A stretch of 9,258 nucleotides of DNA. It comes from Spirochaetaceae bacterium (lineage in GTDB: Bacteria > Spirochaetota > Spirochaetia > SZUA-6 > RPPD01). The position numbers were made by a program, and so were the translations under genes. Each line of letters begins with the position of its first letter. Within the stretch, counting starts at the first letter, position 1. The DNA lies in the NCBI GenBank assembly GCA_003818675.1, contig RPPD01000049.1, forward strand, positions 1 to 9,258, given 5' to 3'. The notes beneath the pieces are model-generated. The model was not told the DNA's origin, did not search any database, and worked only from the letters and a program-made list of their open reading frames with translations. Below, in pieces: positions 5,337 to 9,258 of this stretch.

Positions 5337-6740
5337 ATGTTCTTTATGACAGCAAAAAAAATCATTGTTATTGCAGCAATCTGTGCGCTTGCAATTGTTA
5401 TTTGGCTTGTATTCTTTTTTCCAGATAATGAAGTAAAATATCAATTTCAGTATCTTTCTGACAAGGCCTTGCAGGAGAAACTTGCTTCATATAAACCTGT
5501 TTATCCTGATTGCAGTTTCATGGTAATAAGTGATCTTCACCTGTATGATCCTGTCCTTGGTACCTCTGGTCAAGCCTTTGAAACTTACCTTGACGAGGAT
5601 CGCAAGCTTCTTCGTGAAAGTCCGGAAATTATGGATGCCGCAGTGACAAGGATTTCCTCGTCTGCAGCACAGTTTATCCTTGTACCAGGTGATCTGACCA
5701 AGGATGGCGAGAAACTCTGTCATTTGATGGCAAAAAATGCATTTGAGCGCATTGAGGCTTCAGGGAAACAGATATTTGTCGCACCCGGGAATCATGATAT
5801 CAACAATTCTGATTCTTTTAAATTTACAGCTACGGGTAAAGAAAAAACAGATACCATTCAGGCATCAGATTTCGCGTCAATCTATGATTCATTTGGTTAT
5901 TCAGGAGCAATTGAACGTGATCCTGACTCGCTTTCATATCTTGCTGAACCAGTTCCGGGGTTGTGGCTCCTGGCTCTCGATGCATGCCGATACATGGAAA
6001 ACAGGGAAGGTGAAAAACCAATTGTTGCAGGCAGATTCCGGCAGAAGACCGTTACATGGGCTGAAAAGATACTGGAACGCGCGGTTTTTGAAAAAAAGGC
6101 TGTATTTGCTTTTATGCATCATGGTATAGTGGAACATTTTTCGGGTCAGAATGACAGTTTCTGGGAGTATCTTGTGGCTGGATACAGGCAGATTGCGGAT
6201 ATGTTCGCCGCATACAAAGTCAGATGCGTCTTCACAGGTCACTACCATGCACAGGACATTACATTACACAAAAATGAAAACTCCTCATTTTTGTTTGATA
6301 TAGAGACTGGTTCTCTCGTCACCTACCCCTCGCCTATCCGAAGCATTTTCATAAAAGACAACACCATGACAGTGGACTCATATTTTATTTCTTCCATTCC
6401 GTCACATCCCGAGGGTTTCCCCGAGTTTTCAAAAAAATATGTCCATGAAGGCATAGCACGCATATCCATTACAGCCATGAAAAAATACTGGGTTCCCGAC
6501 GAGGACGCAAACAGGCTTGCCCCACAGGTGGCTGATGCATTCGTGGCACATTATTCCGGCGTTGAAATTCCGCCCGGAGCAACAGTTCAGGATCGCGCCC
6601 TGATTGATGACAGTAACTTGAGCTTTATCGGGTGGCTCGTAATAAACCAGAGAAAGAGCCTTGTGATCAGTCTATGGCACGATCTGCCGCCTTCTGACAA
6701 CAAATTGACAATAAATCTTTCAAGCGGCGAATACAAGTAA
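5337..6740 (+). CDS. membrane-anchored calcineurin-like metallophosphoesterase
   Basis: This 467-residue phosphoesterase of the calcineurin-like (Metallophos) superfamily hydrolyses phosphomono- or diesters with a two-metal centre. All motifs are present in order: D66-x-H68 (ISDLHLYD), GD at 118-119 (GDLTKDGE), GNHD at 151-154, H261/H262 (FMHHG) and GHYH at 301-304. One hydrophobic helix at about residues 7-28 with lysines before it suggests an N-in anchor with the catalytic domain outside the cytoplasm. Residues after about 330 form an extra C-terminal region without motifs I recognise. Substrate cannot be told; relatives include cyclic-nucleotide phosphodiesterases and phosphatases. Neither the ATG at 5337 nor the one at 5346 has a Shine-Dalgarno sequence, and a run of nine T (5319-5327) lies just upstream. 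It follows bioY closely and converges on alaA. Confidence 0.9.
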   Translation: MFFMTAKKIIVIAAICALAIVIWLVFFFPDNEVKYQFQYLSDKALQEKLASYKPVYPDCSFMVISDLHLYDPVLGTSGQAFETYLDEDRKLLRESPEIMDAAVTRISSSAAQFILVPGDLTKDGEKLCHLMAKNAFERIEASGKQIFVAPGNHDINNSDSFKFTATGKEKTDTIQASDFASIYDSFGYSGAIERDPDSLSYLAEPVPGLWLLALDACRYMENREGEKPIVAGRFRQKTVTWAEKILERAVFEKKAVFAFMHHGIVEHFSGQNDSFWEYLVAGYRQIADMFAAYKVRCVFTGHYHAQDITLHKNENSSFLFDIETGSLVTYPSPIRSIFIKDNTMTVDSYFISSIPSHPEGFPEFSKKYVHEGIARISITAMKKYWVPDEDANRLAPQVADAFVAHYSGVEIPPGATVQDRALIDDSNLSFIGWLVINQRKSLVISLWHDLPPSDNKLTINLSSGEYK

Positions 6741-6758
6741 CCTCTATCGGTTTTTATT
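6739..6758 (+). terminator. weak possible terminator between converging genes
   Basis: AACC (6739-6742) and GGTT (6749-6752) can pair around a six-base loop, followed by a T-rich stretch. The stem is only four base pairs, so it is a poor intrinsic terminator. It is the only candidate in the 13-base gap between the phosphoesterase and alaA stop codons. Confidence 0.2.
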
Positions 6759-7971
6759 CCTGTTTGTAATTGGCGAAGAACTTTCCAATCCTGGTCATGG
6801 CCTCTCTCATGTCTTCTATATTCGGAAGAAAGACAATTCTGAAGTGGTCTGGTTCCTTCCAGTTGAATCCAGTGCCTTGCACCAAAAGGACCTTCTGATC
6901 CGAGAGAAGATCGAGCACCATTTTTACATCGTTTTTGATGTTAAACATGGTTGTCTCTATTTTTGGAAAAAGGTAAAGTGCGCCCATGGGTTTTACACAT
7001 GTAATGCCAGGAATTTCTGTGACCATTTTGTGACAGAGATCACGCTGCTCGCGCAAACGACCGCCAGGCGCAACCAGGTCATCAATGCTCTGGTACCCGC
7101 CAAGTGATGTCTGTACCGCGAGTTGTGCTACAACATTTGAACAAAGGCGCATGGATGAAAGAATATCCAGGCCTTCAATGTATTCCTTTGCCTTTTCCCT
7201 GGCACCACTCAGGATCATCCATCCGGAACGGAATCCAGCGAGTCTGTAAGCCTTGGACAATCCATTAAATGTTATGAAAAAAACATCGTCTGCCAGTGAG
7301 GCAAGTGGAAAGTGTTTTGCACCTTCGTAGAGTATTTTCTCATAAATTTCATCGGCAAATATGATAAGCTCGTTTTCACGGGCTATCTGGATAATTTCTT
7401 CAAGAACTTCTTTTGAATAGACAGCTCCTGTTGGATTGTTTGGGTTTATTACTACGATTCCCTTTGTTTTAGTCGATATTTTTTTTCGGATGTCAGCGCA
7501 GTCTGGCATCCAGTTTGATTTTTCATCACAGACATAATGCAAGGCTTTGCCGCCAGACAGGTTTACAGCTGCTGTCCATAGCGGATAATCCGGCATTGGT
7601 ATAAGCATCTCATCACCACTGTTAAGCAGTCCCTGCATGCACGTGACAATCAGTTCACTTACACCATTTCCCGTATAAATATCATTAACATCTACATTTT
7701 TTATGCCGATTTCCTGGCAATGCTGCATTACAGCCTTGCGTGCGGCAAAAAGCCCCTTTGAATCACTGTATCCTTCAGCGTCTTTGATGTTAAGAATGAC
7801 ATCGTGGATAATCTCATCAGGCGCATATAGTCCAAATGGCGCTGGATTGCCAATATTTAGCTTATAAATGCGATAACCCTCTTCCTCCAGAAGCTGGGCT
7901 TGTTTCATTACTGGTCCGCGTATGTCATAACAGACGTCCTTTAATTTATCAGCCTGCTTGAACGTTCGCAT
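6754..7971 (-). CDS. alaA: glutamate-pyruvate (alanine) aminotransferase AlaA
   Basis: This PLP-dependent class I aminotransferase interconverts pyruvate plus glutamate with alanine plus 2-oxoglutarate in the cytoplasm. From the ATG at 7971 it has 405 residues, the same length as Escherichia coli AlaA (YfbQ), and follows it closely from VCYDIRGPV onward. PLP-site features include NPNNPTG (176-182), D207 and Y210 in FADEIYEKI, the Schiff-base lysine K240 in NGLSKAYRLAGFR, and the carboxylate-binding arginine R378 in FRIVFLP. K240 and R378 fall at the same numbers as I recall for the E. coli enzyme. A very strong ribosome site directly precedes this start. The frame could extend to a TTG at 7998, but that would put the ribosome site inside the gene. 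It has its own promoter, divergent from the ABC1 kinase gene. Confidence 0.95.
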   Translation of the reverse strand: MRTFKQADKLKDVCYDIRGPVMKQAQLLEEEGYRIYKLNIGNPAPFGLYAPDEIIHDVILNIKDAEGYSDSKGLFAARKAVMQHCQEIGIKNVDVNDIYTGNGVSELIVTCMQGLLNSGDEMLIPMPDYPLWTAAVNLSGGKALHYVCDEKSNWMPDCADIRKKISTKTKGIVVINPNNPTGAVYSKEVLEEIIQIARENELIIFADEIYEKILYEGAKHFPLASLADDVFFITFNGLSKAYRLAGFRSGWMILSGAREKAKEYIEGLDILSSMRLCSNVVAQLAVQTSLGGYQSIDDLVAPGGRLREQRDLCHKMVTEIPGITCVKPMGALYLFPKIETTMFNIKNDVKMVLDLLSDQKVLLVQGTGFNWKEPDHFRIVFLPNIEDMREAMTRIGKFFANYKQE

Positions 7972-7975
7972 GACG

Positions 7976-7983
7976 CCTCCTTT
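7976..7983 (-). promoter_or_regulatory. ribosome binding site deciding the alaA start
   Basis: On the minus strand AAAGGAGG is followed by four bases and then the ATG at 7971. It is the strongest Shine-Dalgarno sequence in the window and rules out the longer TTG start at 7998. Confidence 0.85.
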
Positions 7984-8003
7984 TTCAAATTTATTCAAAG
8001 GCT

Positions 8004-8032
8004 ACATTAAAGCGATTTTCTGGCATGGTCAA
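8004..8032 (-). promoter_or_regulatory. predicted alaA promoter
   Basis: On the minus strand -35 TTGACC (8032-8027) precedes two possible -10 boxes: TTTAAT (8011-8006, spacer 15, 5/6 match) or TAATGT (8009-8004, spacer 17, 3/6 match). Its -35 occupies nearly the same bases as the -35 of the divergent ABC1 kinase promoter. Confidence 0.45.
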
Positions 8033-8054
8033 GAGCCAGGAAACAAACTATACT
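8026..8054 (+). promoter_or_regulatory. predicted promoter of the ABC1/UbiB-family gene
   Basis: TGGTCA (8026-8031, 4/6) and TATACT (8049-8054, 5/6) are exactly 17 bases apart. Transcription would begin about 25 bases before the start codon, leaving room for the GGAGG ribosome site at 8073-8077. Confidence 0.55.
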
Positions 8055-8085
8055 TGTCATTGGTGTGTTATCGGAGGAAAAATCC

Positions 8086-9258
8086 ATGAAGAAAAAGACC
8101 GTGTTCAAAAGGACAAGGGAAATATTGTCTGTTCTGATACGTTATGGTTTTTCCGAAATCCTTTCACGTCTTAAGGTTAAAAATAGAATCAAGGGTATTC
8201 CAGTCAAAGCATTCAGGGACAATCTTGAAAAGCCTTTTGCAGTAAGGATCCGGTGTGCACTTGAAGAACTTGGCCCGACATTTATCAAGTTTGGCCAGAT
8301 GATGAGCATGCGTCCTGATCTTTTTCCACAAAATATGATATTGGAACTTTCGAGGCTTCAGGATCAGGTGCCTCCTTTTTCAAACGGCCTGGTGCATGAA
8401 ATAATTGAATCTCAGTTTGACTCTCCATTTTCATCGATTTTCAAATCCTTTGAGGAAACACCTGATGCAGCGGCATCGATTGCACAGGTTCATCGCGCCA
8501 TACTTCTTTCAGGAAAAGAGGTGGCAGTAAAGATTCAACGCCCTGGTGTTCACGAACAGGTGGCGGTTGACCTTGAAGTTCTTGCAACATTTGCAGATTT
8601 GGCAGAGCGCTATCTGCCGGAAGTTGCACTTTTTCACCCCAAAGACATAATATCTGAGTTTTCCGCCAACCTGGTGCATGAACTTGATTTTTTGAGGGAA
8701 GCCAGGAATATTGAGAGCTTTCACAAGTATTTTGCGAAGGATCCCGAAGTCTTTATTCCAGACATTTTCCGTGATTTTTGCACAGAAAAAATACTTGTCA
8801 TGGATTACATCCACGGAATAAAAATATCAGAATTGGATATCCTGAAATCCAATGGATACAACTGCAAAATCATTGCCCAAAGGGGTATCGATTCATTTTT
8901 CAAACAGGTTTTTGTCAATGGTTTTTTTCACGCAGATCCGCATTCAGGCAACATTTTTATCTTGCCGGGAAACATTATAGCTCCAGTTGATTTTGGCATA
9001 GTGGGTTTTGTCAATGATTTTATGAGGCAGGAACTGGGGCGGGCACTTGAAGCTTTTGTCGCTCGCGATGCAAGACGACTTGTAAAGGTTTTGCGGGACC
9101 TTGAGCTTGTTGAGGACGCAAGCGTTTCTCGCGAGCTTTACACTGATATTGAACACCTTATAACATATTACCATCACATGTCTTTGGCACAGCTAAGCAT
9201 TGGCAATGTAATCAATGATTTTATTGATATTGTCAGGAAACACCATGTAAGAATTCCC
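8086..9258 (+). CDS. ABC1/UbiB-family atypical kinase, cut by the window end
   Basis: The frame runs 391 codons from the ATG at 8086 to the window edge without a stop. GGAGG eight bases upstream supports the start. It belongs to the ABC1/ADCK/UbiB protein-kinase-like family, whose members support ubiquinone or other isoprenoid-lipid metabolism and show ATPase activity. Family marks are the KxGQ motif KFGQ (68-71), the Ala-rich loop AAASIAQVH (128-136) replacing the Gly-rich loop of normal kinases, the ATP lysine K149 (VAVK), ELD at 199-201, the catalytic HADPHSGN (282-289) and the metal-binding DFG (302-304). Typical members are about 500-560 residues, often with C-terminal membrane helices, so roughly the last quarter is missing here. 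I give no symbol because several paralogues share these motifs and no quinone genes are visible. Confidence 0.92.
   Translation, partial: MKKKTVFKRTREILSVLIRYGFSEILSRLKVKNRIKGIPVKAFRDNLEKPFAVRIRCALEELGPTFIKFGQMMSMRPDLFPQNMILELSRLQDQVPPFSNGLVHEIIESQFDSPFSSIFKSFEETPDAAASIAQVHRAILLSGKEVAVKIQRPGVHEQVAVDLEVLATFADLAERYLPEVALFHPKDIISEFSANLVHELDFLREARNIESFHKYFAKDPEVFIPDIFRDFCTEKILVMDYIHGIKISELDILKSNGYNCKIIAQRGIDSFFKQVFVNGFFHADPHSGNIFILPGNIIAPVDFGIVGFVNDFMRQELGRALEAFVARDARRLVKVLRDLELVEDASVSRELYTDIEHLITYYHHMSLAQLSIGNVINDFIDIVRKHHVRIP

Noticed and set aside
5934..6248. Open frames of about 60-130 codons antisense or out of phase within the phosphoesterase and gltX genes
   Set aside because: They overlap genes with intact conserved motifs, lack ribosome sites, and their compositions look like shadow translations.
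7972..7998. TTG start at 7998 giving a 414-residue AlaA
   Set aside because: The ATG at 7971 has an excellent ribosome site and gives the exact length of known AlaA.
1..9258. CRISPR arrays, tRNA or rRNA genes, riboswitches, transposases or phage genes
   Set aside because: I looked for regular spaced repeats, cloverleaf arms, conserved riboswitch-like leaders and integrase or transposase motifs and saw none.

Overview
The window looks like an ordinary bacterial chromosome segment of moderate GC. A spirochaete (Treponema/Spirochaeta-like) is my best guess, from the style of the glutamyl-tRNA synthetase N-terminus, the paired orphan radical SAM enzymes, the stand-alone BioY and the loose start signals. 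This is an impression from sequence style, not a search result, and other phyla are possible. Coding density is high and no gap between genes exceeds 300 bases. No tRNA, rRNA, CRISPR array, phage gene or transposase is visible.

Layout. Positions 1-12 hold only the first four codons of a minus-strand gene. Positions 13-192 form an intergenic stretch dominated by a roughly 127-bp repeat-like element with imperfect inverted ends and two perfect internal hairpins. A minus-strand run follows, read in the order: a 299-residue radical SAM protein (3891-2992), a HemN-like radical SAM protein (2970-1720), then gltX (1665-193). gltX also has its own strong promoter, placed so that its mRNA would be nearly leaderless. 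Divergent from this run is a secreted protein of unrecognised family (3981-4631) with a probable concanavalin-like beta-sandwich. Next on the plus strand are the biotin transporter subunit bioY (4751-5299) and a membrane-anchored metallophosphoesterase (5337-6740). The alanine aminotransferase gene alaA (7971-6754, minus) converges on the phosphoesterase with only 13 bases between stop codons. An ABC1/UbiB-family atypical kinase (8086 to the window edge, plus) diverges from alaA, and the two promoters appear to overlap at their -35 boxes.

How the genes fit together. GltX and AlaA are central-metabolism housekeeping enzymes, linked only through glutamate. BioY imports biotin. The UbiB-type kinase normally supports isoprenoid-quinone or membrane-lipid metabolism. 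The most unusual part is the radical SAM pair. Two different AdoMet-radical enzymes are adjacent and co-oriented, 21 bases apart, and neither fits a standard named enzyme. The first has an extra C-terminal cysteine cluster and the second has a HemN scaffold with a non-HemN cluster motif. No precursor peptide or obvious substrate gene is seen beside them, so any shared pathway is inference.
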